DNA of 13,125 nucleotides from an uncultured Collinsella sp. (GCA_902491895.1 CABUJH010000051.1:1-13125), one strand, 5' to 3'. Positions 6,316 through 13,040 are shown, counted from the stretch's first letter. The notes: generated by a model not told the origin, from the letters alone. Program-made: numbers and translations.

Positions 6316-9132
6316 TTATGCCTCACCTCCTTTGGAGTGCTTGCCGAGCGGGGCGTTCTTTTCATTCATCACAAACGTGTCATCCCCGTTCTCGGGCACA
6401 TGGGCCGCATCGCGATGACCACATTGGTTGACAGCCTGAGTCTTGGGTTCAGACCCCCGCTCGCTCGCATTCAAGCCGAACATGCGACGAGCGGCCGGAA
6501 TGGCGGCCGTGTGCTCGCGCATCTCGCGGCGCAGGTCCTCATCCGAAAGCGCCGAGATGCGCATCTGGGTGTTGAGGCTCGAGCGGATGTACTCGATATT
6601 GATAAGCCAGCCGCAGATGGCAATAACCGAGATGATCCAAATGACAAGCAGGATGATCTTGCCGTTATTGTCGATATCGAGAACCGTCGACAGGACAAAG
6701 AGCAGGACCTGAACGCCCACCACGGCGGCAAAACCGCCCTTGATGTAGTACGGGTAGCGATGTTCAAAGGCGACCGCATGATCGAGCAGTTCGCGACGGT
6801 ACGAATCGGAATCGAGCATGACACGCATGGCCGTGCGCAGCGAGTAGCGCTGGCGCGGCAGGTCGTTGGACTCGCAGATCATCATACCCGTCGTGGAAAG
6901 CTGTTTATCAAAGAGCAGGTTAAGGTTGAGCAGCAGCGGACGCAGCTGCAGACCGATAAAGAGCGCCACGATCAAGAACACGCCCAGAATGCACAGGTTA
7001 AACAGGTAGTTAAACGAGTACATGCCGCCGACCGTCTCGCGCAGCAAATTGATGCCGTAGGTAAAGGGCAGCAGCGGGTGCAGCCACTGGAAGAAGCCGG
7101 GCATCATCTCGATGGGATACATGCCCGACGAACCCGGAATCTGCACGATGACGAGAATGACGCCGATTGCCTTGCCGATGTGCTTAAACGTAGTGGACAG
7201 CGCATAGATGATATTGACGTAGGTGAACGAGATGGCGATGCCGCCCAGCACGAACAGCAGCGGGTTGATGCACTGCACGCCAATCACCAGATCGCCTACC
7301 GTAACGATGGTGGCCTGGAGCGCGCCCAGGATCACCAGGAGCATCCAACGGCCGAAGTAGCCCTGGCGCGCCGTAAAGCTGCCAATGCCCTCGCGATCGA
7401 CCTCGAGCTTGTAGATGGCGATGAGTACGTAACCGCCCACCCAAAGCGCCAGGTTGGTGTAGAAGGGAGCGATGCCCGAGCCAAAGCTCTTGACCGGATA
7501 GATCGACTTGGACGTCAGCTCGACCGGAGAGGCCATGAAATCTGCCACGTCATTGACATCGACGCCCATAAGGTCGGCGAGCTCGCCCATAGACTCAGAG
7601 GTCTGCAGCGCCGCGATGTCATTGGCTGCGGTCGCAAACTTGTCCTGGACCTTGGCAAGCGAGGAATCGGTCTGGGACAGCGTGGTCTTGGCCTGGCCGA
7701 GCGTAGCGTTAAGCTGCGAAAGCGTACCGCGCGCACTTGCAATAGTAGGCGTGAGGCCAGACACGATTCCCGTCAGATCACCCGAGACGGCGGCAAATGA
7801 ATCAAGCGCGCTCGAGGCCTTCGGCAGCGCGTTTTGACCCAGGTCCGTCTGGGCCTGGCCAAGGTTGGTCGCACCGGTCTGGATTGCGTTATTGATAGCG
7901 TCGCTGGCGCCCGAGACAGCCGCGGCGTCATTCGCCATGGCGCTCGACTGCGCAGACAGACCGTCCTTGATGCTCTGAAGCTTTTCATTCTGCTCGCGGA
8001 GCAAATCGATGGTCGATACAATGCGCGCGTCAATTTCCTTGGAACCTGTCGACGTGTCATTAACGAGAATTTCCAAGTGCCCGATAACGGCCTTATTGTG
8101 GTCGATCGTCGCTTGGAGAGACTCAAGCGAGTTGTCGATGCGGGTGGTCGTAGATGTGACCGCGCCCGTCAGCTTGCCAATCGCAGCGTTCGCGAAGGCT
8201 GACGTCTTGGTGAGCGCAAGGCTGCCTTCCGAGAGTGCCTTGGAGAGCGAGGCGACAGAGTTGCCCGCCGTAGCGCGCGCCTCGCCCAGCAGGTCATTGC
8301 CCTGAGCGATTGCCTGCGTTAGAGAGGGCGTCTGACCCTGCAGGCCCGCCAACGCGGCATCAGCCGAGGCGATAGCGCCACTCGTCTTATCGATGGCGGC
8401 ATTCATGTCGCCAATCGAATCGCGCACCTCACCCAAGGTACCGGATGCCTCTGATACCGAACCAGCCAACGAATTCTGAGTCTGGGTTGCCTTGTCCTTT
8501 AAATCGACCCCGGCATCCTTGGCGATGCTGGCAACGGTCTCGCCCACTGTGGAGACAAATTCCGAGTTGATCTGCTCCTCGATGGTGCTTGCACCGGTGT
8601 CGGTAACCTTGGGCGCAATAGCACTCTTCTTCTCATTGACGTAGTACGTAAGCTTGGGCTGATGGTAGTTGCCGTCGAGCATCGAGACCAGGTTATCCGA
8701 GAAGTTCTTAGGGATTACGATGGCCGCATAGTACTCACCGCTCTCGACGCCCTCCTTGGCGTCGGCCGCCGAATCGACGAAGGTCCAGCCCAGCTGATCG
8801 TTCTCCTTGAGCTGATCGACGACCTGGTCGCCCGCGTTGAGCTCGCCCACCAAGTCGTTTTGGGTTCCCTGGTCGTTGTTGGCGATAGCAATCTTGATGC
8901 CCTGGGTGTTTCCATACGGATCCCAGTTTGCCACGATGTTGTACCAGGCATACAGCGAGGGGATAACGCACACGCCCAAAGTAACCACCAAGGCAACGGG
9001 GTTCACAAGCAGTCGCTTGATGTCGCGCTTAAAGATCGCAAAGGAGACCTTTGCGTTGGATAGTTTGCTGCCGAGACTCACGCTTGGACCATCCATCCTG
9101 TCGTTGAATCGAATCGTACTATCGACAACCAT
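6316..9132 (-). CDS. YhgE/Pip-domain membrane protein with C-terminal extension, about 938 aa
   Basis: Paralogue of the following gene and first in the operon. Numbering is from ATG 9132: N-terminal helix at about 42-66, WDPYGNT at 70-76, GEYYAAIVIPKNFSDN in the extracytoplasmic domain, and a long Ala/Ser/Thr/Gln-rich coiled-coil-like segment (about 200-520). A membrane domain of about five helices follows (about 550-740), with YPIEMMPGFFQWLHPLLPFT matching the same motif in the second protein. The second protein ends shortly after its membrane domain. This one continues for roughly 195 residues with two more predicted helices (VQVLLFVLSTVL and IILLVIWIISVIAICGWLI) and a charged tail. The start is uncertain: TTG 9165, ATG 9132 and ATG 9096 are all in frame and none has a good ribosome binding site. 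ATG 9132 is chosen as the ATG that keeps the whole N-terminus downstream of the promoter candidate. Confidence 0.88.
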   Translation of the reverse strand: MVVDSTIRFNDRMDGPSVSLGSKLSNAKVSFAIFKRDIKRLLVNPVALVVTLGVCVIPSLYAWYNIVANWDPYGNTQGIKIAIANNDQGTQNDLVGELNAGDQVVDQLKENDQLGWTFVDSAADAKEGVESGEYYAAIVIPKNFSDNLVSMLDGNYHQPKLTYYVNEKKSAIAPKVTDTGASTIEEQINSEFVSTVGETVASIAKDAGVDLKDKATQTQNSLAGSVSEASGTLGEVRDSIGDMNAAIDKTSGAIASADAALAGLQGQTPSLTQAIAQGNDLLGEARATAGNSVASLSKALSEGSLALTKTSAFANAAIGKLTGAVTSTTTRIDNSLESLQATIDHNKAVIGHLEILVNDTSTGSKEIDARIVSTIDLLREQNEKLQSIKDGLSAQSSAMANDAAAVSGASDAINNAIQTGATNLGQAQTDLGQNALPKASSALDSFAAVSGDLTGIVSGLTPTIASARGTLSQLNATLGQAKTTLSQTDSSLAKVQDKFATAANDIAALQTSESMGELADLMGVDVNDVADFMASPVELTSKSIYPVKSFGSGIAPFYTNLALWVGGYVLIAIYKLEVDREGIGSFTARQGYFGRWMLLVILGALQATIVTVGDLVIGVQCINPLLFVLGGIAISFTYVNIIYALSTTFKHIGKAIGVILVIVQIPGSSGMYPIEMMPGFFQWLHPLLPFTYGINLLRETVGGMYSFNYLFNLCILGVFLIVALFIGLQLRPLLLNLNLLFDKQLSTTGMMICESNDLPRQRYSLRTAMRVMLDSDSYRRELLDHAVAFEHRYPYYIKGGFAAVVGVQVLLFVLSTVLDIDNNGKIILLVIWIISVIAICGWLINIEYIRSSLNTQMRISALSDEDLRREMREHTAAIPAARRMFGLNASERGSEPKTQAVNQCGHRDAAHVPENGDDTFVMNEKNAPLGKHSKGGEA

Positions 9133-9149
9133 TGTACGTAGGCGCTTTA

Positions 9150-9163
9150 GTGCCTCACGGCAC
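9150..9163 (-). other. Small hairpin in the leader of the YhgE/Pip operon
   Basis: On the minus strand GTGCC-GTGA-GGCAC forms a perfect 5-bp stem with a 4-nt loop, 17 nt before ATG 9132 and within the predicted leader. The only GAG-type sequence near the starts (GTGAGG) lies in its loop and 3' arm. It may affect initiation of a gene that has weak ribosome binding sites. Confidence 0.35.
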
Positions 9164-9188
9164 AATGGTGCTGAGTTTTGCGGGTAGC

Positions 9189-9217
9189 AATATACTACGA
9201 AGATGAGTTAGCGTACA
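9189..9217 (-). promoter_or_regulatory. Candidate promoter of the YhgE/Pip operon
   Basis: TATATT on the minus strand (complement of 9189-9194) is a good -10. A spacer of 17 nt leads to TGTACG (complement of 9212-9217), a weak -35. It lies about 57 nt before ATG 9132. The weak -35 coincides with the direct repeat at 9213-9227, which suggests a regulated promoter. Confidence 0.45.
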
Positions 9218-9227
9218 GTTGTACAGT
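9213..9227. promoter_or_regulatory. Direct repeat GTACAGT-t-GTACAGT over the operon -35
   Basis: Two identical heptamers (9213-9219 and 9221-9227) spaced by one base, so their starts are 8 bp apart. They overlap the -35 candidate of the YhgE/Pip operon. Each contains GTAC and together they read nearly the same on both strands around GTACagttGTAC. This resembles a regulator-binding site. No regulator gene lies in the window. Confidence 0.4.
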
Positions 9228-9283
9228 ATCTTAAATTTCAGCAGGTCACAAAACCACAACCCGCACAAATTAGCAATTCAAAT

Positions 9284-9337
9284 AGTCATCGGGGACGTTC
9301 TTAAACGACTAGTCAAACAAAAACGTCCCCAATGACT
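9284..9337. repeat. REP-like palindrome in the intergenic region
   Basis: AGTCAT-c-GGGGACGTT (9284-9299) pairs with AACGTCCCC-a-ATGACT (9322-9337): 15 of 16 positions complementary, with a single mismatch, around a 22-nt loop. The loop itself contains the palindrome GACTAGTC (9308-9315). No T-run follows on either strand, so an ordinary terminator is unlikely. The size and symmetry fit an interspersed extragenic palindrome. The rest of 9228-9283 shows nothing recognisable. Confidence 0.6.
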
Positions 9338-9380
9338 ACTTAGGACCACGGCAACGTCGATGTTTTGGCAATGCCAGCGA

Positions 9381-9479
9381 GCGGGCGCCAGAGCGACAAC
9401 TTGGCATGAAAAGAGGACGGCATAGACCTTCTGGTCATGCCGTCCTCTTTGAATGACAAGTTGTCGCTCTGGCGCCCGC
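9381..9479. repeat. Long imperfect hairpin repeat, copy 2
   Basis: Outer stem 9381-9403/9457-9479 is 23 bp without a mismatch. Then come a G·A mismatch (9404/9456), CAT/ATG, a tandem GA/GA mismatch (9408-9409/9451-9452), and a 14-bp stem AAAGAGGACGGCAT/ATGCCGTCCTCTTT (9410-9423/9437-9450). The core ends with a bulged A at 9424, GACC/GGTC and a TTCT loop. Read on the minus strand, the inner hairpin ends in CCTCTTTTC, which could serve as a terminator for htpG, whose stop lies about 94 nt upstream. The architecture matches the copy at 1443-1532. Confidence 0.8.
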
Positions 9480-9493
9480 GCAGCGTCGACTGG

Positions 9494-9517
9494 TCCGCCG
9501 TTCGTTAGAACGGCGGA
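9494..9517. repeat. Perfect 10-bp hairpin downstream of htpG
   Basis: TCCGCCGTTC (9494-9503) and GAACGGCGGA (9508-9517) with a 4-nt loop. No T-run follows on either strand. It is the second of three hairpins met in a row when leaving htpG. It may protect or trim the 3' end of the transcript, or belong to a compound extragenic palindrome. Confidence 0.6.
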
Positions 9518-9537
9518 ACTGAGGGCAGCGTCGAGCC

Positions 9538-9565
9538 GTTACGCGGTTTGGTAAAACCGCGTAAC
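9538..9565. repeat. Perfect 12-bp hairpin immediately after the htpG stop
   Basis: GTTACGCGGTTT (9538-9549) and AAACCGCGTAAC (9554-9565) with a GGTA loop, starting 7 nt past the htpG stop codon. Neither strand shows a following T-run, so it is not a canonical terminator. It could contribute to termination or transcript stability. Confidence 0.65.
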
Positions 9566-9572
9566 TACCTAA

Positions 9573-11597
9573 CTACATCAAGTTGCAGACAGCTGCTGCG
9601 AAGGCAACGGGGTCCTCGGGGAGGATGCCCTCGACCAGCAGGGCCTGATCGTAGAGCAAGCCGGAGTACTGCTTGATCTTATCGGCGTCGCCTGCCTTCT
9701 GGGCAGCGACAAGCTTGTCGAAAACCGGGTGCTTGGCGTTGAGCTCGAGCACGCGCTGGCTCTTGGGCATGCCGTCGGGCGCGCTCTCGGGTCCCTTCTG
9801 GAGCACCTTCTCCATCTCGAGCGAAAGCGGGCCCTCGGTGGTGATGCAAGCGGGGGCATCGGTCAGGCGCGCGGAGACGGCAACTTTCTCGACCTTGTCA
9901 CCGAGCGCCTCCTTCATAGCGCTAAAGAGGTCCTCGTTCTCCTTGGTGGCGTCCTCGGCCTCCTTCTTCTCGTCCTCGGTCGCCAGGTCAAGATCACCGG
10001 TCGCAACGTTCTTGAGCTCCAGATGACGATCCTCGACCTCGGGCTCGGCACCGTCGGCCACAGCCTTCTCGGCAGCCTCGCGGGCAGCATCGTCCTCGTA
10101 GATCTTGGGCATATCGGCGGCAACGTATTCACGCATAGCCTGGAACGTGAACTCATCCACATCCTGCGTCAGCAGCAGCACGTCATAGCCGCGGTCGAGC
10201 ACGCCCTTCACCACGGGCATCTTAGCCAAGCGCTCACGCGAGTCGCCGGCGGCGTAGTAGATGGCCTTCTGATCCTCGGGCATGCCCTTGGCATACTCGG
10301 CCAGGGTAATCATCTTCTGTTCCTTGGCAGACCAGAACAGCAACAGGTCGGCGAGCTCATCGGCCTTCATGCCATAGCTCGAGTAAATGCCGTACTTAAG
10401 ACCGCGACCAAAGTTCTCAAAGAACTTCTCGTAGGCCTCGCGGTCGTTGTCACGCATATCCTCAAGGTCGGCGGTAATCTTCTTTTCCACGCGCTTGGCG
10501 ATGGCCTTGAGCTGACGGTTCTGCTGCAGCGTCTCGCGCGAGATGTTGAGCGACACGTCGGCGGAATCCACGACGCCGCGGACAAAGTTGTAGTAGTCGG
10601 GCAGCAGGTCGTCGCACTTCTCCATAATCAGCACGTTGGAGCTGTAGAGCGCCAGGCCCTTCTCGTAGTCCTTGCTGTACAGATCGAACGGGGCGCGGCC
10701 CGGCACAAACAGCAGGGCGTCGTACTCGAGCGTACCCTCGGCATGGAAGCTGATGGTGCGCGCAGGATCGTCAAAGTCGTGGAACGTGGACTTGTAGAAC
10801 TCGTCGTAGTCCTTCTGCTCGACATCGGAGCTGCGCTTCTTCCAGATCGGTGTCATGGAATTGACGGTCTCGAGCTCCTGGTAGTCCTCGTACTCGGGCT
10901 TGTAATCGTCGCCAGCATCCTCGGGCTTGGGCTTTTGACGGCTCTTGGACACCATCATCTGGATCGGGTAGCGCACATAGTTGCTGTACTGCTGAATCAG
11001 GCTCTTGAGGCCCCACTCGGTCAGGAAGCGATCGTAGGTCTCGGCCTCGCCGTCGGCATCGAGCTTCTCGTTCTCGCGCAGCGTCAGGATGACATCGGTA
11101 CCGTGCTCGGCGCGCTCGCCGTCCTCGATGGTGTAGCCCTCAAGACCGTCGGATTCCCACACATGGGCGACATCCTCGCCATAGGCGCGGCTGACGACCT
11201 TTACGTGGCTGGCAACCATAAAGGCGGAGTAGAAGCCCACGCCAAACTGACCGATGATGTCGACATCGGAGCCCTGCTGCTCGGCGTTCTCGGTCTTAAA
11301 CTCCTCGGAGCCGGAGTGGGCGATGGTGCCCAGGTTGCGCTCGAGCTCCTCGGCGGTCATGCCGATACCGTTATCCGAAATCGTGATGGTGCGGGCATCC
11401 TTATCAAAGGAGACGCGAATGGCCAGGTCGCCCTGGTCGATCTTGACGCTCGGATCCTGCAGGCTCTTAAAGTTGAGCTTGTCGACGGCGTCGCTCGCGT
11501 TAGAGATAAGCTCGCGCAGGAAGATTTCCTTATTGGTGTAGATGGAGTTGATCATGAGGTCGAGCAGTTTTTTGCTCTCGGTCTTAAATTGACGCAT
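9573..11597 (-). CDS. htpG: Molecular chaperone HtpG (Hsp90), 674 aa
   Basis: Cytosolic ATP-dependent Hsp90-type chaperone. The GHKL ATPase domain is complete: ELISNASDAVDKL (29-41, with the catalytic Glu29 and Mg-binding Asn33), SDNGIGM (74-80, adenine-binding Asp75), LGTIAHSGSEEF (89-100), IGQFGVGFYSAFMV (115-128, the lid glycine loop) and GTDVILTL. A charged linker at about 215-245 leads to the middle domain with PIWKK, GRAPFDLY and the conserved LNISRETLQQNRQLKAIAKR. The C-terminal dimerisation domain contains RLTDAPACITTEGPLSLEME. The protein is longer than the roughly 625 residues of the E. coli protein, mostly because of an acidic insertion at about 505-560. ATG 11597 has AAAGGA 7 nt ahead. 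No CIRCE or HAIR heat-shock operator is visible upstream. The leader contains a terminator-like hairpin. Confidence 0.98.
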   Translation of the reverse strand: MRQFKTESKKLLDLMINSIYTNKEIFLRELISNASDAVDKLNFKSLQDPSVKIDQGDLAIRVSFDKDARTITISDNGIGMTAEELERNLGTIAHSGSEEFKTENAEQQGSDVDIIGQFGVGFYSAFMVASHVKVVSRAYGEDVAHVWESDGLEGYTIEDGERAEHGTDVILTLRENEKLDADGEAETYDRFLTEWGLKSLIQQYSNYVRYPIQMMVSKSRQKPKPEDAGDDYKPEYEDYQELETVNSMTPIWKKRSSDVEQKDYDEFYKSTFHDFDDPARTISFHAEGTLEYDALLFVPGRAPFDLYSKDYEKGLALYSSNVLIMEKCDDLLPDYYNFVRGVVDSADVSLNISRETLQQNRQLKAIAKRVEKKITADLEDMRDNDREAYEKFFENFGRGLKYGIYSSYGMKADELADLLLFWSAKEQKMITLAEYAKGMPEDQKAIYYAAGDSRERLAKMPVVKGVLDRGYDVLLLTQDVDEFTFQAMREYVAADMPKIYEDDAAREAAEKAVADGAEPEVEDRHLELKNVATGDLDLATEDEKKEAEDATKENEDLFSAMKEALGDKVEKVAVSARLTDAPACITTEGPLSLEMEKVLQKGPESAPDGMPKSQRVLELNAKHPVFDKLVAAQKAGDADKIKQYSGLLYDQALLVEGILPEDPVAFAAAVCNLM

Positions 11598-11627
11598 GTG
11601 CAGTCCTTTCGCGCTACCCCCGCCCGC

Positions 11628-11652
11628 AAAAACGGCCCGGTCGCCCGAGCCG
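11628..11652 (-). terminator. Terminator-like hairpin in the htpG leader
   Basis: On the minus strand CGGCTCGG/CCGGGCCG (8 bp including one G·U, 4-nt loop GCGA; 11645-11652 pairs with 11633-11640) is followed at once by TTTTT (complement of 11628-11632). It ends 30 nt before the htpG start codon and lies downstream of the only promoter candidate. It is either an attenuator of htpG or the end of some transcript entering from the right, where no minus-strand gene is visible. Confidence 0.6.
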
Positions 11653-11683
11653 CATCGCAGACCTGCTATGTTCAGACTTAGAT

Positions 11684-11712
11684 TTTATAACCCATTAGCG
11701 CGCATATATACA
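11684..11712 (-). promoter_or_regulatory. Candidate htpG promoter
   Basis: TATAAA on the minus strand (complement of 11684-11689) is a good -10 for a gene about 87 nt downstream. The element 17 nt upstream, TGTATA (complement of 11707-11712), matches the -35 consensus at only three positions. The region is AT-rich compared with its surroundings, which supports a promoter here, but the exact -35 is not secure. Confidence 0.35.
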
Positions 11713-11796
11713 TACGGAATCGAAAAACTGTATGTCTAAGCGCTCCGATGCACCAATTACCAAGGAGTGTCCCCAACCGCCGGCAGAGACGATATG

Positions 11797-11911
11797 AGCA
11801 GGACATAAAAACATTGAGAGCCCCTGCTGCATGAAAGACCGCGGATTAGGCCGACAATGGTGAGTGTCTAATTCAGCCGCGGCGGCCACGCCGCATTCAT
11901 GGAAGGGGCTC
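11797..11911 (+). ncRNA. Candidate IS110 bridge (guide) RNA segment
   Basis: Nested complementary arms: AGCAGG/CCTGCT (11797-11802/11823-11828), and GAGCCCC/GGGGCTC (11818-11824/11905-11911) enclosing ATGAA/TTCAT (11831-11835/11896-11900). Inside that are CCGCGG/CCGCGG (11839-11844/11877-11882) and ATTAG/CTAAT (11845-11849/11868-11872), with a 4-nt one-sided bulge and an 18-nt loop (11850-11867). The first arm competes with the second. Known IS110 bridge RNAs come from this position and use internal loops to pair with target and donor DNA. I could not match the loops convincingly to the flanks, so the guide assignment is inference. Confidence 0.5.
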
Positions 11912-11913
11912 CC

Positions 11914-13026
11914 ATGCTCGATACTACCACCTTCGTCGGCCTCGACGTCCACGCCCGCTCGATAAAGGCAGTCTCCCTCGACGTCATGACCGGGGAGGCG
12001 CGCTGCGCGACCTTCGGCTACGACGCCGGGGCAGTCGCGGAGTGGGTGCGGTCCGTGGACCCAAAGGCCAAGTGCGTGTACGAGTCCGGGGTCACGGGGT
12101 TCGACCTGCAGAAGAGGCTCTCCGGCCTCGGGGTCGACTGCGTGGTCGGCGCCGTCTCGAAGATGATCAAGCCCAGCGCGGACAGGCGCAGGAAGAACGA
12201 CCGCAACGACGCCGAGTTCCTCGCCCGCATGCTGTCGGTCGGCAACGTGGTCGAGGTGTGGGTCCCCGACGACGAGTGCGAGGCCGCCCGCGACCTGACC
12301 AGGGCGCTCGAGGACGCGAGGGACGACCTCTCGCGCTCGAAGCAGCGGCTCTCCAAGTTCCTGCTCAGGCACGGGCTCGTCTTCGACGAGAGGACGCCCA
12401 CCGGCCGCAGGAAGGGCAACTGGACCCGGGCGCACTGGTCCTGGATCGAGTCGATTAGGTTCGCGGAGGGGGCCGACAACGACGTGCTCGCCTACTACGT
12501 CGACGCGGTCAGGCGGGCGGCGGAGGAGAAGGCGAGGCTCGAGGGGCTCGTCGAGGCCGAGGCCCGCAAGCCCAGGTGGAGGAGGAGGGTCGACTCCCTG
12601 CGCTGCCTCAAGGGCGTCGACACCGCGACGGCCGCCGACCTCGTGTTCGAGGCCGGCGCGTTCTCGAGGTTCAGGAACGCCCGGTCGTTCGCCGCATGGG
12701 TCGGCCTGACGCCCTCCGAGCACTCCAGCGGGGAGAGCGACCGCAGGGGCGCGATCACCAAGGCGGGCAACAAACACCTGAGGAAGGCGCTGGTCGAGGC
12801 CGCGTGGCACTACCCGACGTGCTCGGGGCGGCCGAAGGACCTCGCCAAGGGCCAGGCCCCGGACCGGGTCGCCCGCAGGCATGCCGCCAAGGGCGTGCGG
12901 AGGCTGGTCGAGAGGCGGGAGGCGCTGCTCGCGCGCGGGGTCCACAACAACAAGGCGAACGTGGCCACGGCGCGCGAGCTTGCCTGCTGGGTGTGGGCGG
13001 TCGGCCTCATGGCCGAGGAGGCGTAG
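11914..13026 (+). CDS. IS110-family transposase (DEDD recombinase), 370 aa
   Basis: RNA-guided recombinase of an IS110 element. The N-terminal RuvC-like DEDD domain shows VGLDVHARS with Asp11, CVYESG with Glu57, and KNDRNDAEFLA with Asp96 and Asp99, the complete acidic set at normal spacing. A coiled-coil stretch spans about 195-225. The C-terminal Transposase_20 domain starts near LRCLKGVDTATAADLVFEAG (229-248) and holds WVGLTPSEHSSGES (262-275), where the candidate catalytic serines 271-272 lie, then GAITKAGNKHLRKAL. No frameshift or stop interrupts it, so it may be active. ATG 11914 is preferred over ATG 11899 because GGAAGGGG (11901-11908) lies 5 nt ahead and IS110 proteins usually begin just before the VGLDVH motif. 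The other start would lie inside the upstream hairpin arm. Codons are strongly G/C-ending and more GC-rich than the chromosomal genes. Confidence 0.93.
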   Translation: MLDTTTFVGLDVHARSIKAVSLDVMTGEARCATFGYDAGAVAEWVRSVDPKAKCVYESGVTGFDLQKRLSGLGVDCVVGAVSKMIKPSADRRRKNDRNDAEFLARMLSVGNVVEVWVPDDECEAARDLTRALEDARDDLSRSKQRLSKFLLRHGLVFDERTPTGRRKGNWTRAHWSWIESIRFAEGADNDVLAYYVDAVRRAAEEKARLEGLVEAEARKPRWRRRVDSLRCLKGVDTATAADLVFEAGAFSRFRNARSFAAWVGLTPSEHSSGESDRRGAITKAGNKHLRKALVEAAWHYPTCSGRPKDLAKGQAPDRVARRHAAKGVRRLVERREALLARGVHNNKANVATARELACWVWAVGLMAEEA

Positions 13027-13040
13027 GGGGCCGGTCCCCC
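13026..13040. other. G5/C5 hairpin at the transposase stop
   Basis: GGGGG (13026-13030) and CCCCC (13036-13040) flank CCGGT and begin on the last base of the TAG stop. No T-run follows. It may block read-through out of the element or mark its right end, as the non-coding 3' part of the element appears very short. Confidence 0.4.

Noticed and set aside
5416..7800. 794-codon open frame on the plus strand opposite the YhgE/Pip genes
   Set aside because: It spans the junction of two well-supported genes on the other strand, is rich in Arg/His/Asp/Gln typical of antisense frames, and has no recognisable domain.
9729..11681. 650-codon open frame on the plus strand opposite htpG
   Set aside because: It is the antisense of a certain gene. 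High GC with strong third-position bias leaves the opposite strand open, and the translation is repetitive in Leu/Val/Gly/His with no family resemblance.
11765..11868. GAGTGTC present both at 11765-11771 and in the candidate guide loop (11862-11868), and GCCGA both in the loop (11850-11854) and at 13049-13053
   Set aside because: These looked like guide-to-end matches, but the second half of a bridge-RNA loop should be the reverse complement of its site, and these matches are in the same sense. They are short enough to be chance.
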